64,000 nt of DNA. Source: Nannocystis sp. GTDB lineage: Bacteria; Myxococcota_A; Polyangia; Nannocystales; Nannocystaceae. The notes beneath the pieces were generated by a model. That model was not told where the DNA came from. It worked only from the letters and a program-made list of their open reading frames with translations, and made no database searches. Below, one piece after another: positions 27,340 through 37,661 of the stretch (positions are counted from its first letter, which is position 1; each line of letters begins with the position of its first letter). The stretch lies in contig JADJRG010000023.1 of the NCBI GenBank assembly GCA_016712315.1, positions 248,001 to 312,000 of the forward strand, written 5' to 3'. Position numbers and translations under genes: made by a program.

Positions 27340-30300
27340 TTACCCCTGACCATCCCCGACCCCGGCGCTCATCACATACAGCGCGTGCGCCGCGTGGAAC
27401 GCCGCCTCATGCGAGTCTGACACCGCCTCATACGCCCGATTGATCGCGCTATACGCCGCCGAGGCCACCATACTCACCAGCAGCGGATCGCCCGACCTCG
27501 CCCCCAGCAGCGCCCGGATCACTGGGTGTTCGCGGGCCAACAAGAGCTGCCCGGTCCGCAGATCGGCCACCCCGCCCTGGTCCACCTCCGCCACCCGGAT
27601 CTGCTGCAAGTCGAAGCCTGTAAGCGGCACATTTTCGCGATCTCGTAGCATACGCAGCTCCGCCCGCAGCGCCTCGATCAGCAGCAATTCCTCCTTCGGC
27701 GGCCCCGGCTGCGGCCGGCCACTACCGGCATTCTCCGGCGCGGCTCCTGAGCCGCGCGACCGCGCGTTCGGCCGGCCTCTGCCTCGACGACCCACCGCGC
27801 CCGAGACAGGGTCCTGCGCGGCGTCGCGACCGCCCTCGCCCTCCTGGCGCGCCGCCTCTCGCTCGCGCGACTTCGCGAGCATGATATCGCGCAGCGTCAA
27901 CGGCTCGCCGGTGCGCCCCGCCGCCTTTGGCGCGAGCGCCGCCCCGTCTGCCGCCTGCTCGCCCCGGACACCGGGCCGCTCACCCGCCGCCTGGGCGACC
28001 ACGCTGCCAGCCGCCCCGCCGCCGCCCCGCCGCGCCTTCGCGGCCGGCCACAGCAGCAGCCCCGCCAGCTCGCTCGGCTGCTCACGCAGCGCCGTCTCCA
28101 GGCTGATCCGCCGCCCCCCTGGCAGCTCTAACAGCGGCGTCGAGCGCAGCGCCACATACAGCGCCGCCTTCTCCCGCCGAGCCCGCCGCTGCGCCCGCCG
28201 CTCCCCCTCGATCGCCCCGTGCATCTCGAGCAAACGCGCCCGCAGCCGCCCCACCAGCGCGCCCGCGAGCGCCTCACCGGCCCGCAGCCCCTCGTTGTAG
28301 CGATCCACCGCCGCCTTCCACAGCTCGCCGACCGCCCGCGACAGCTCCGTCTGCTGCGCCTTGCCGATCCGCGCCCCCTCCCACGCCCCGAAGATCTCCA
28401 CCCCTTCGCCCTCGATCGCCCCCACGATCCCCTCCGCGCCTGGCGGCCGCAGGACCCCGAGCGCCTTGCCCTCGCGCCCGAACGTGATCCCCTCCTCGCT
28501 CACCTGACCTTCCAGCCAGATCCACCCGCGCAGCCCCGCCCCCGCGATCGCCAACGACACCAACGCCCGCCGCGGCGGCGCCGCCAGCAGCTTCGGCGCC
28601 GCCGCCTGTCGCTGCCGAATCGTCTCCGCCCGCGCCGCCACCTCCGCGTAGTCCTGCAGCGCGTTCTTCGGCGAGAAGAGCCCCGTCGCCGCCCGCACCG
28701 CCGCCGCATCGGGCAGCAGCAGCACCGGCGTCTCCGACCCCACCGCCGCCGTCTCCGTCGCCAGTAGACGACGCGCCGCGTCGCGGCTCCCCAAGAAGCA
28801 CAGCCCCCCGCTGCGCTGACACGCCGCCACCAGCGCCGCCAGCGACGCCCGCCCGCCCGCGGCCAGCGGGAAGATCGCCGCCTCCGCCAGCGCCTGCGGC
28901 CGCAGCGTCGTCAACCGCCGCGGCTGCTCCCCCACCTTCGGCACCAGCCGCTCCAGCAGCGGCAGCAGCCACCGCAGCGCCGCCTCCACCTCCACCTCCG
29001 AGCGCCCCGCCCACGCCGCCAACCCCGCCGCCAGCGCCGCCTCGCGATGCGCCATCACCACCGCCCGCAGCCGCGCCAGCCCCGCTTCATTGGGCAACAG
29101 GGTCGCCCCGTCGAGCTCCAGCGACCCTGCGTCCAGCACCCCCACGATCGGCACCTCCGCGTCGAGCGCCACCCGCGTCAAGAGCCGCCCTTGCACGCAC
29201 ACCGCCACCGCCCCCTCACCGGCCCGTGCGAGCCCGATCTCCCCAGAAAACTCGCCGCTCACGGCCACCGCCGCCACCACCAGCTCTGGCGCCACCCGCA
29301 GCGAGCCCACCTTCGGCAGGCTCGCCAGCCGCTGCCCCAGGATCTTCTCCTCCAGCCACTCCCCGCGATCGATCACCCGCGCCGCGCCCACGCAGCGGAG
29401 CAGCGCCGCCCGCTCCTCGGTCGACACGACCGCGATCGTCTGGTCAAAACATGGCCGCTCGGCCAGCCGCTCATCCACCACCCCGATCGAGCCCTCACCC
29501 GCCGCCAGCAGCGCCTCCACGCTCACCCGGCCGCCGCCGAGCCGGCGCAGCAGCGGCAGCCCGAGCAAGTGAGGCAGCGCCGTCAGCGTCCCGCGCCGCA
29601 GCCCCGCCGACGCCGCCGCCGACGCCGCCGACGCCCCGCTCTCCGCGCGCCCGCGTGCTGCTCGCCGCCCCCGCCGCCGCCCGCCGCCCTCTGTCCCGCC
29701 CTCTGCCCCCTCACCACCGAACGCGCCGGCACCCGTGATCGCCCCCGCGATCGCCGCCGCCCCCGCCTCAGGCTCACGCGCGCGCAGCCGCGCCAGCGCC
29801 GCCTCGACCGCCTCGGGCCCCACCAGCCCGGCAGCGGCCGCCAACGCCGGCCACCCGACCAGCGCCTCGCCGACCTCCCCTCGCAGCCGCCAAGCCGCCT
29901 GAGCACGCTGTAGCGCCCAAATCAACCCCCCGCCGGCGCTCGACAGCGCCCAAGCGCCGAGCAGCAAGCGGCTCAGCACCACCACCTCGACCGCTGTCGC
30001 CCGCCGCTCACGGCGCCCCAGCTCCGTCCCCGCCAGCTTCGCGCACGCCGCCGAGATCAGCGCTGGCAGCCCCTTCTCCACCACCTCCCGGCGGATCCGC
30101 TCCGACTCCGCCGCGTTCGGCCCGCTCGCCGCCAACCCCTCCCCCGAGGCCGTCGCCCGCACCCCGCCCAGCGGCACCTCGACCCGCACCGTACCCACCA
30201 GCCGCCGCCGCCGCAGCACCCGCGCCGCGATCGTCTCGGGCCCGTACGGCGCCGCCACCGCCCCGATCCACAGCTCGAGCCCCTCGCACGTCCACGACGC

Positions 30301-32472
30301 CTCCGCCGCCGCCCCCTCCTCGCGCACGCTCTCGACCGGCAGCCGCGCCAGCGCCTCTTCTGCCGCCATCGCCGCCACCTCCGCTTGCCCGTCGATCAGC
30401 GCCGCCCGCCCGAACGCAAGCGTCACCAGCGCCTGATCCTCCGCCTCCAGGGCGATCACATCGGGCGGAGCGCGCAGCAGCGGCCCCGCCGCCGCCACCC
30501 AAGGCAACCCGCCGCGGCGCCCCCGCAGCGCCTCCAGTTGGCGCAGCGACCAGCGCTCACCCCGGCCCACCCGCACCAGCGCCACCTCTGTCAGAGGCGC
30601 CCGCGCCGGGTCCTCCAGCCATCGGCTCGCGCCGCGCCGATACTCCTCAAACCAAGCGGTCCCCGACAGCAGCCGCTGCCACCCCCGCCGCGAGAACCCC
30701 GCCGGCCCCAGCAGCCCCTCCACATGCCCTGGATCGAGCGCCCACTGCACATACGCCGTCACCACCTCCAGCCGCAGGCGCTTCGCCGCCAGCTCGGTGA
30801 TCGCCGCCTCCAGCGCCGCCAGCGCGGCGATCAGCGCCCGCGCCAGCCCGATCTCCGGCACCACCCCATCAAAGCTCGGCGTCGGCTCCAGCGCCGCCGC
30901 CACCACCGCCACCACCCCTGGCACCGGCAGCTCTGCGCGCAGCGTGCACAGGTGCGCCCCTTGATGGACCAGCGTCAGCTCCGCGCGCTCGCTGCTAAAC
31001 GCTCGGATCGCCAGCTCACCCGCCAGCCCCTCGCCGACGATCGGCACCGGCCCCGCGCTCGACACCCCCACCCCCAGCCTGCCGCTGTGCTGTCGCGCCA
31101 AGAACCGCTCCAGCGCCGCCGCGGACTCCGCCGCAGCCGCCAGCGCCTCCCCCACGTCCTGCGCCCGCTCACCAAGCGCCCGCCGCAAGAACGCCGCAGC
31201 GGCCGCGTCTGGCGCGTGGATCACCGAATCGAAGCCGGGCGGCAGCAGCCCGCCGTAGCGCTCCTGACTGAACGCCACGGCCCCCTTCGACTCGACCAGC
31301 GCCCGCGTCGATCGCCGCTCCCCGCGCGTCGATCGCCACAGCGGCAGCTCGTAGATCGCCATCAGATCCGCCCGTCGGCCCCACCCTTCCAGCTCTGTCC
31401 GCGACTTTTTAAAGAGCCACCGCTGCAGCTCCTCGATCATCCAGCGCGGCGGATCCACCTGCGCCCCCGCCAGCGCCGCCAGCTCGCCGATCGCCCGCCG
31501 CGCCGCCTGCCGCACCGCCGCCAGCGCCGCCTGATACGCCTCGTCCTCGACGATCGCCTGCTGCGACAGGTCCGTCATCAACGCCGATCCGTCCACCCAG
31601 GCCCGCAGCCCAGATGGCCCAAAAGACAGCTTCTTCTGGCAGATCCACACCCCGTTACAGAGCAGGTCGATCCGCGCCGGCGCCTGATACTCCCGCGGAT
31701 CGAAGCCCACCACCCCATAAAACCCATCCCCCGCCAGCGCCCCCTCCGCGAGCAGCGTCAGCCCGCCGAGCCCCGCCGAGATCCGCGCCCCGTTCAGCGA
31801 GATCGCCGCGCTCGCCCACCGCACCCGCTCACGCAGCGCCAGCGCCTCCGCCGCCTCGCCGCCGATCTGCCGCACAAATTTGAGCAACACCTTCACGCCG
31901 AAGCGATCGCGCACCCAGATCCGCGTCCCAGCCGGCAGCGCTGGCTCCGCGGTGATCACCCCTGGAGCCGCCCCGAGCGCCTCTGGCCGTAGCTCCACCC
32001 GCGCCCCCGTCGCCCCGTCGCTGCTCTCGATCCTCACGAACGCCGGCCCCGTCGCCAGCGCCGCCGACAGCCCCAGCGCCAGCGCTTGCCGCGCCCGACT
32101 CGCCCGATCGTCGCCATCTCCAAAGATCGCCGAATCGATCCCCTCCAGCTCCGTCGCGGAGAAGTGCGCGTCAAAGCTCATCCGCACGTCATCGCTATCG
32201 ATCGTGAAGTCGATCGAAGCAGCGCCGCGCAGCGTCGCCGCCCGCACCAGCAGCAGCACGTACTCGTGCGGAGAGGCGAGCTGATACGCCTGCATCTTCT
32301 CCCGCGCCTTCGCCCCGTCGATCGTGAACCCGCCCTCGGCCGCCAGCGCCCCCTCGCCTCGCAGCGCCGCCACCACCCCAACCACCCCGTCCGCCGACCC
32401 CTCCGCCGGCCCCTCCGCCGGCCCGCGCGACGGCGCGCCTCCCTTACGCGGTGTATGTCCACGACCAGTCAT
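27340..32472 (-). CDS. Very large protein, possible Hsp90-like N-terminal fold
   Basis: I chose ATG 32472; an in-frame TTG at 32511 would add 13 residues. The product is about 1710 residues and Ala-rich. Near the N-terminus, FTIDGAKAREKMQAYQLAS and EYVLLLVRAATLRGAASIDF look like the start of a GHKL/Hsp90-like ATPase domain. The usual N-box Asn and the DxGxG Asp are not clear, so catalytic activity is uncertain. The middle has repeated beta/alpha stretches and a low-complexity Gly/Arg linker (about residues 930-965). Another variable linker precedes a conserved C-terminal helical region (PLTGFDLQQIRVAEVDQGG). No signal peptide or membrane segment is visible. Function unknown. Confidence 0.75.
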   Translation of the reverse strand: MTGRGHTPRKGGAPSRGPAEGPAEGSADGVVGVVAALRGEGALAAEGGFTIDGAKAREKMQAYQLASPHEYVLLLVRAATLRGAASIDFTIDSDDVRMSFDAHFSATELEGIDSAIFGDGDDRASRARQALALGLSAALATGPAFVRIESSDGATGARVELRPEALGAAPGVITAEPALPAGTRIWVRDRFGVKVLLKFVRQIGGEAAEALALRERVRWASAAISLNGARISAGLGGLTLLAEGALAGDGFYGVVGFDPREYQAPARIDLLCNGVWICQKKLSFGPSGLRAWVDGSALMTDLSQQAIVEDEAYQAALAAVRQAARRAIGELAALAGAQVDPPRWMIEELQRWLFKKSRTELEGWGRRADLMAIYELPLWRSTRGERRSTRALVESKGAVAFSQERYGGLLPPGFDSVIHAPDAAAAAFLRRALGERAQDVGEALAAAAESAAALERFLARQHSGRLGVGVSSAGPVPIVGEGLAGELAIRAFSSERAELTLVHQGAHLCTLRAELPVPGVVAVVAAALEPTPSFDGVVPEIGLARALIAALAALEAAITELAAKRLRLEVVTAYVQWALDPGHVEGLLGPAGFSRRGWQRLLSGTAWFEEYRRGASRWLEDPARAPLTEVALVRVGRGERWSLRQLEALRGRRGGLPWVAAAGPLLRAPPDVIALEAEDQALVTLAFGRAALIDGQAEVAAMAAEEALARLPVESVREEGAAAEASWTCEGLELWIGAVAAPYGPETIAARVLRRRRLVGTVRVEVPLGGVRATASGEGLAASGPNAAESERIRREVVEKGLPALISAACAKLAGTELGRRERRATAVEVVVLSRLLLGAWALSSAGGGLIWALQRAQAAWRLRGEVGEALVGWPALAAAAGLVGPEAVEAALARLRAREPEAGAAAIAGAITGAGAFGGEGAEGGTEGGGRRRGRRAARGRAESGASAASAAASAGLRRGTLTALPHLLGLPLLRRLGGGRVSVEALLAAGEGSIGVVDERLAERPCFDQTIAVVSTEERAALLRCVGAARVIDRGEWLEEKILGQRLASLPKVGSLRVAPELVVAAVAVSGEFSGEIGLARAGEGAVAVCVQGRLLTRVALDAEVPIVGVLDAGSLELDGATLLPNEAGLARLRAVVMAHREAALAAGLAAWAGRSEVEVEAALRWLLPLLERLVPKVGEQPRRLTTLRPQALAEAAIFPLAAGGRASLAALVAACQRSGGLCFLGSRDAARRLLATETAAVGSETPVLLLPDAAAVRAATGLFSPKNALQDYAEVAARAETIRQRQAAAPKLLAAPPRRALVSLAIAGAGLRGWIWLEGQVSEEGITFGREGKALGVLRPPGAEGIVGAIEGEGVEIFGAWEGARIGKAQQTELSRAVGELWKAAVDRYNEGLRAGEALAGALVGRLRARLLEMHGAIEGERRAQRRARREKAALYVALRSTPLLELPGGRRISLETALREQPSELAGLLLWPAAKARRGGGGAAGSVVAQAAGERPGVRGEQAADGAALAPKAAGRTGEPLTLRDIMLAKSREREAARQEGEGGRDAAQDPVSGAVGRRGRGRPNARSRGSGAAPENAGSGRPQPGPPKEELLLIEALRAELRMLRDRENVPLTGFDLQQIRVAEVDQGGVADLRTGQLLLAREHPVIRALLGARSGDPLLVSMVASAAYSAINRAYEAVSDSHEAAFHAAHALYVMSAGVGDGQG

Positions 32473-32746
32473 CGGCCCCCCACGATCCCCAACCCCCCCC
32501 GCCCCCGTCAACCGCCCCCGCCCGCGTGCGCTTGCGCGCCGCTGCCCCGCTCAAGACGTAGCAGCGCCCCGCGGCCCGCCCGACCGACCCTCACCCGTTC
32601 GCCGGCGTCGACCACGACACGCACAGCGAGCGCACGAGCGTCCCACGCTCAACCAGCGCAGCGCCGCGCCTGCCCGCATTCACCCCGCCGCGCCGCGTCC
32701 GCCACGGGACCCCTGTGTCTGCCAACGATCCGTGCTAGCAACTCGC

Positions 32747-33502
32747 ATGCTCCGCCTCGGCAGCCCCAAGGGCCGCGCAAAAGCGCTCCAGGACGCCGCC
32801 AAGGCGCTCGCTGACGCGGTCCAACGGCTCCGCTTCGGCCCCCCTGTGAGCCACGTCTACAACCCCCTCGACTACGCCTGGGCGATGCACGCCGCCTACA
32901 TCGAGGCCTTCGCCGAGCCGCGCAAGCGCGTCGTCTTCCTCGGCATGAACCCTGGCCCTTTTGGCATGGCGCAGACCGGCGTGCCCTTCGGCGACGTCGT
33001 CACGGTCCGCGACTGGATGCACCTCAGCGCCCCGATCGGCGCCCCTGCCCAGCAGCACCCCAAGCGCCCCGTCCTCGGCCTCGCCACCCCTCGCCGCGAG
33101 ATCAGCGGGGCCCGCCTCTGGGGCGCCGTCGCAGCCCACTGGCGCACCCCGGCGGCCTTCTTCCGCGAGCACTACATCGCCAACTACTGCCCCCTCCTCT
33201 TCCTCGAGGCGTCTGGCCGCAACCTCACCCCAGACAAGCTCAGCGTCGGCGAGAAGGCCCGCCTCTTCCCTGCCTGCGACGAGCACCTGCGCGCCGTCGT
33301 CCGCGCCTTGGAGCCCGCCTGGGTCGTCGCGCTCGGCGCCTTCGCCGAGCACCAAGCCCGCGCCGCCCTCGCCGGCAGCGGCGTCCGGATCGGCCGGATC
33401 CTCCACCCCAGCCCCGCCAACCCCGAGGCCAACCGCGACTGGGCCGGCGCCGTCCGCCAGGAGCTCGCCGCCTTAGGCCTCTGCCGCCCCCACGCCCCTT
33501 AG
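32747..33502 (+). CDS. SMUG1-type uracil-DNA glycosylase
   Basis: The ATG at 32747 gives 251 residues. The frame is open 141 codons further upstream but that part is basic and antisense to the giant gene. The motif RVVFLGMNPGPFGMAQTGVP followed by FGDVVTVRDWM is characteristic of SMUG1 (family 3 UDG). The intercalating/active-site loop LHPSPANPEANRDW lies near the C-terminus. Family members excise uracil and hydroxymethyluracil from DNA. GNPGPFG-like and HPSP motifs are intact. It is convergent with the antiporter gene, with 20 bp between stops. Confidence 0.93.
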   Translation: MLRLGSPKGRAKALQDAAKALADAVQRLRFGPPVSHVYNPLDYAWAMHAAYIEAFAEPRKRVVFLGMNPGPFGMAQTGVPFGDVVTVRDWMHLSAPIGAPAQQHPKRPVLGLATPRREISGARLWGAVAAHWRTPAAFFREHYIANYCPLLFLEASGRNLTPDKLSVGEKARLFPACDEHLRAVVRALEPAWVVALGAFAEHQARAALAGSGVRIGRILHPSPANPEANRDWAGAVRQELAALGLCRPHAP

Positions 33503-33522
33503 CGCCTGGCCGATCGAGCAGA

Positions 33523-35175
33523 TCACGCCGCCTGCCCTGTCACCCCCAAGTGATCCAGCGCGTGCTCTGCCAGCCCCGTCCCGGCCTCGGCCAGCACGTG
33601 GAACGCCAGGTCCGCGCCAGCTGCTTTCAGCGCGTCCACCTCGTCCGCGAAGTGAGCGGGCGCGGCCAGCAGCCCCGGGAACCCCTCCGCTCGGATCATC
33701 GCGATCGCCGCCAAGTTCTCGTAGTGGCTCGACATCGCCAGCATCACCACCTTCACCTGCTCGCGGTCGACGTGCAGCCGCTCCCAGAAGTCGGCGTCCG
33801 TCGCGCTCGCCAAGAACACCCGTCGCCCCGCCTGCCGCTGCTCCGCCACCGTGTCGGCGTCGATATCGAAGCCCGCCACCGCCTCACCCACCCGCGCCCG
33901 CGCCAGCTCGTACGCCCCCGTGCCGACCCAGCCCATCCCGAACACCAGCACCTCCGCCGCGCCCACGTCCACCGGCTCCTCCTCGGGCACCCGCGTCTTC
34001 GACTCAAAGCGGCTCAGCGCCCCGCGTAGCCGCCGGTACAGCGCGAACGCCTGCTTATTGATCGGCGCCGCCACCACGAACGAGAACGCCAGCGCCAGCG
34101 CTAGCGTCACCAGCCACTCGCTGCTCAGCCACCCCTTCGCCGCCGCCAGCCCGCCGACGATCAGCCCGAACTCGCTGTAATTGGTCAGCGCCAGGCTCGC
34201 CACCAGACCTGTCCTTGTGCGCAGCTTAAAGCGCGCAAGCAGCCAGAAGAACAGCCCCCCCTTCAGCGGCACCAGCAGCGCCAGCGCCAGCGCCACCCCC
34301 ACGTTGACCAGCGAAGGCAGCCCGGTCAGCCCCACCGTCAAGAAGAACCCCACCAAGAACACGTCCTTCAGCCCCAGCAGCGACCTCGCCAGCTCCTTCG
34401 TCTTCGCGTGCCCGCCCAGCAGCACCCCCGCCAGCAGCGCCCCCAGGTCTGGCTTCATGTCCACCGCGCCGAACAGCGCCGCCCCGCCCAGCGCCGTCGC
34501 CAGCCCGCCCAGCACCAGCAGCTCGCCGTGGCCGCAGAACGCCAAGAAGCGGTGGAACAGCCCCCGCATCGGCAGCAGCAGCAGCAGCCCCAGCGCCCAC
34601 ACGCTCGGCACCTTGCCCTCCGAGATCGCCAAGAACAGCACCGCCGCCAGGTCTTGCACCACCAAGATCCCGATCGCCACCTGCCCGTAGAGCGCCGCCA
34701 TATCGTCGCGCTCCTCGATCACCTTGACCGCGAAGACCGTGCTCGAGAAGCTCAGCGCGAAGCCGATCAGCAGCGCCGTCGTCACCTCGATCCCCGAGAA
34801 CATCGCCAGCCCGGTCGCCGCCGCCCCCAGCGCCAGCCCCGCGAAGAAGATCGTGCTCAGCCCGGCGTGCAGCAGCGTCACCCCCCACACCTCGGGGCGC
34901 AGGATGCTGCGCACCTCCAGCTTCAGGCCGATGGTGAACAGCAGCAGCAGCACGCCGACGTCCGCCAGCTCGTGCAACGACGCGTCCGGCCGCAGATCCG
35001 GCAGCGCCCCTGTGCTCACCCGCAGCGCCCCCGCCGCCGTCTCACGCAGCCACAACGACTCCCCCATCAGCTCGAGCCCGAAGCCCGCCGCCAAGAAGCC
35101 GATCAGCGGCGGCTGGCCGAGCCGCTTCGCTAGGAACCCGAGCACAAACGCTACGCCGATCCACTGAAGCTCCAC
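33523..35175 (-). CDS. Kef/CPA2-type cation:proton antiporter with TrkA-N domain
   Basis: The 550-residue protein has about 12 membrane helices from the N-terminus (LQWIGVAFVLGFLAKRLGQP, PLIGFLAAGFGLELMG, LADVGVLLLLFTIGLKLEV). Family features include GFALSFSSTVFAVKVIEER and QVAIGILVVQDLAAVLFLAI. After the membrane part, residues about 400-540 form a Rossmann-like TrkA-N domain with VLVFGMGWVGTGAYELA. This matches Kef/RosB-type monovalent cation efflux systems in the inner membrane, gated by nucleotide. No ancillary KefF/G gene is adjacent. It is divergent from the second DUF1592 gene. Confidence 0.92.
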   Translation of the reverse strand: MELQWIGVAFVLGFLAKRLGQPPLIGFLAAGFGLELMGESLWLRETAAGALRVSTGALPDLRPDASLHELADVGVLLLLFTIGLKLEVRSILRPEVWGVTLLHAGLSTIFFAGLALGAAATGLAMFSGIEVTTALLIGFALSFSSTVFAVKVIEERDDMAALYGQVAIGILVVQDLAAVLFLAISEGKVPSVWALGLLLLLPMRGLFHRFLAFCGHGELLVLGGLATALGGAALFGAVDMKPDLGALLAGVLLGGHAKTKELARSLLGLKDVFLVGFFLTVGLTGLPSLVNVGVALALALLVPLKGGLFFWLLARFKLRTRTGLVASLALTNYSEFGLIVGGLAAAKGWLSSEWLVTLALALAFSFVVAAPINKQAFALYRRLRGALSRFESKTRVPEEEPVDVGAAEVLVFGMGWVGTGAYELARARVGEAVAGFDIDADTVAEQRQAGRRVFLASATDADFWERLHVDREQVKVVMLAMSSHYENLAAIAMIRAEGFPGLLAAPAHFADEVDALKAAGADLAFHVLAEAGTGLAEHALDHLGVTGQAA

Positions 35176-35392
35176 GAGGCCCCCTCTTGCCCGCCCCTTG
35201 TATCATCGAATCACGCCGCTCCAGCCGCGCCCGCCGACAGGTCCTTTTACCTTCAACCATCGCCTCCCGCAGCCGTCCGCCCATCGACCCCCGACGCGCC
35301 GAAGATCCCGCCCCTCCCGCGCGCGCGATCGCGCCGCACTCCCCCACCCCACCTTGCCCTGCGCGTCCGCGACCGCCTACAACCACCGTGGC

Positions 35393-37654
35393 ATGCAGAA
35401 ACGATCCAGAAGACGCCCGCCGCCCCCGACTCGGCGCCTCGTCCTCGCCCTGCTCGCGGCCGCCTGCGCCGCCGGTCAAGATGACGACAGCGGCGGCGAC
35501 GACAGCGGCCTCGGCGACGGCGATCGAGCGCGCGGCGCGATCCTCTACAGGGAGCACTGCGCCCCCTGCCACGGCCTCAGCGGCGAGGGCGGCGTCGGCC
35601 CCACCCTGCGCGACTGGGACCGCGGCGTCGCCTCCCTGGTCGCCACCATCGACCAGACCATGCCCACGCAGAACCCAGCCGTCTGCACCGCCGCCTGCGC
35701 CGACGACGTCGCCGCCTACATCCTCGCCGAGCTCACCGGCGACGCCTGCACCTTAGGACAGGCCGCGCTCGCCCCCCGTCAGCTCCGCCTGCTCACCCGC
35801 CGCGAGTACGACGCGACCGTCCGCGACCTCCTCCGCCTCAGCCCCGCCGCCGCCGGCGGCCCCTGCGGCGTCGACGCCGACTGCGAGCTCGCCGCCGAGT
35901 CCTGCGTCGCCGGCGCCTGCGCCGCTGATCCCTGCGGCCGCCACACCTTCATCTTCTCCAGCGCCCAGGCCCACAGCTCCGTCCACGTCGCCGGCTCCTT
36001 CAACGGCTGGCCGGCCACCGTCGCCGCTGGTGGCTGGTCCATGGAACATGTCCCTGGGGACAACATCTACTACACCAAGCGCGACCTGCCCAGCGGCGCC
36101 CACACCTACAAGTTCGTGATCGACGAGGCCGACTGGATCCCGGACCCGAGCAACCCCGCCAGCGAGCCCGACGGCTTCGGCGGCCAGAACTCCCTCCTCC
36201 AGCTCACCTGCGACGGCGACGGCGCCGGCCCCCTCTTCGCCCCCGCCCGCGACTTCCCGGTCGAGAGCCGCCCCAAAGGCTTCGAGTACGACAACAACGC
36301 CGCCGCCGGCCTCGTCACCGCCACCCACGTCGACAAGCAGCTCGCCGCCGCCGCCGAGGTCGCCGAGCTCGCCCTCACCCGCCTTGATCAGCTCCTCCCC
36401 TGCGATCCCCTGCCTGACCCCGCCGCCTGCGCCGACGCCTTCCTCGGCGACTTCGGCGCCCGCGCCTTCCGCCGCCCCTTATCCCCCGAGGAGCGCGCCA
36501 AGTACCGCGACCTCATCCTCGGCGAGCCCGACTTCAGCGCCGGCGTCGGCGTCGCCCTGCGCGTCATGCTCGCCTCTCCGTACTTCCTCTACCGCAGCGA
36601 GCTCGGCGAGGACCAAGGCGACGGCGGCGCCCGCCTCACCCCCTACGAGACCGCCAGCGCCCTCTCCTACGCCTTTTGGGGCACCATGCCAGACGACCAG
36701 CTCTTCGCCGCCGCCGCCGCCGATCAGCTCCGCACGCCCGAGCAGATCGAAGCCCAAGCCCGCCGCCTCTTGGACGACCCACGCGCCCGCGAGCTCGTCG
36801 CCACCTTCGCCGCCCAGTGGCTCGGCGTCGAGCCGCTACGAAGCGCCAGCAAGAGCACCAACCTCCACCCCGAGTGGTCGCAAGAGCTCGCCCTCGCCCT
36901 CATCGAAGAGACCCGCCGCTTCGTCGCCCACGTCGTCTTCGACGGCGACGGCCGCTACGGCACCCTGCTCGCCGCCGACTACACTTTTTTGAACAGCGCC
37001 CTCGCCGCCCACTACGGCCTGGCCGCCCCGCCCGGCGGCGACTTCGCCCTCGCCGACAACGGCCCCGATCGCGCCGGCCTGCTCGGCCACGCCGCGGTCC
37101 TCGCCAACTACGCGCACAGCGACCAGAGCTCGCCCGTCCGCCGCGGCCTCTTCGTCCGCGAGCGCCTGCTCTGCCAGCACTTCGGCACCCCGCCCGCCAA
37201 CGCCGGCGGCGTGCCCGAGGTCGACGCGGACGCCACCACCCGCGAGCGCTTCCGCCAGCACTCCGCCGATCAATCCTGCGCCCTCTGCCATCAGTACATC
37301 GACGAGCTCGGCTTCGGCTTCGAGCGCTTCGACGCGGTCGGCCGCTACCGCCAGCTCGAGAACGGCCTCCCCATCGACCCCGCCGGCGACATGAACGACG
37401 TCGAGTCGATGGGCGCCGGCACCAACGCCCCCTTCACCACCCTGCCGCAGCTCGCCCAGATCCTCGCCGCCTCCGACGCCGCCCCCGCCTGCTTCGCCCG
37501 CCAGGCCTACCGCTTCACCATGGGCTACCTCGAGGCCCCCCACGACCTCTGCGGCCTCGCCGCCGTCGAGTCGCGCTTCGCCCAGAGCGGCTACGACGTC
37601 CGCGAGCTGCTCGTCGCCATCGCCACCGCCCCCAGCTTCACCCTCCGCAGGTAG
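35393..37654 (+). CDS. DUF1592 lipoprotein with N-terminal cytochrome c and inserted AMPK/CBM48-like domain
   Basis: I chose ATG 35393, which gives MQKRSRRRPPPPTRRLVLAL and a lipobox-like AAAC at about residue 25. Residues 40-115 are a class I cytochrome c (YREHCAPCHGLSGEGG). RQLRLLTRREYDATVRDLLR is DUF1587. Then CGRHTFIFSSAQAHSSVHVA leading into GSFNGWPATVAAGGWSMEHV and SGAHTYKFVIDEADW is a glycogen-binding-like (CBM48/AMPK1) module placed between DUF1587 and DUF1595. DUF1595, DUF1592 (ASPYFLYRSELGEDQGDG), DUF1588 (SCALCHQYIDELGFGFERFD) and DUF1585 follow. Length is 753 residues, longer than the first paralogue because of the added domains. A DUF1552 gene follows 7 bp later. Confidence 0.92.
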   Translation: MQKRSRRRPPPPTRRLVLALLAAACAAGQDDDSGGDDSGLGDGDRARGAILYREHCAPCHGLSGEGGVGPTLRDWDRGVASLVATIDQTMPTQNPAVCTAACADDVAAYILAELTGDACTLGQAALAPRQLRLLTRREYDATVRDLLRLSPAAAGGPCGVDADCELAAESCVAGACAADPCGRHTFIFSSAQAHSSVHVAGSFNGWPATVAAGGWSMEHVPGDNIYYTKRDLPSGAHTYKFVIDEADWIPDPSNPASEPDGFGGQNSLLQLTCDGDGAGPLFAPARDFPVESRPKGFEYDNNAAAGLVTATHVDKQLAAAAEVAELALTRLDQLLPCDPLPDPAACADAFLGDFGARAFRRPLSPEERAKYRDLILGEPDFSAGVGVALRVMLASPYFLYRSELGEDQGDGGARLTPYETASALSYAFWGTMPDDQLFAAAAADQLRTPEQIEAQARRLLDDPRARELVATFAAQWLGVEPLRSASKSTNLHPEWSQELALALIEETRRFVAHVVFDGDGRYGTLLAADYTFLNSALAAHYGLAAPPGGDFALADNGPDRAGLLGHAAVLANYAHSDQSSPVRRGLFVRERLLCQHFGTPPANAGGVPEVDADATTRERFRQHSADQSCALCHQYIDELGFGFERFDAVGRYRQLENGLPIDPAGDMNDVESMGAGTNAPFTTLPQLAQILAASDAAPACFARQAYRFTMGYLEAPHDLCGLAAVESRFAQSGYDVRELLVAIATAPSFTLRR

Positions 37655-37661
37655 CGCCCGA

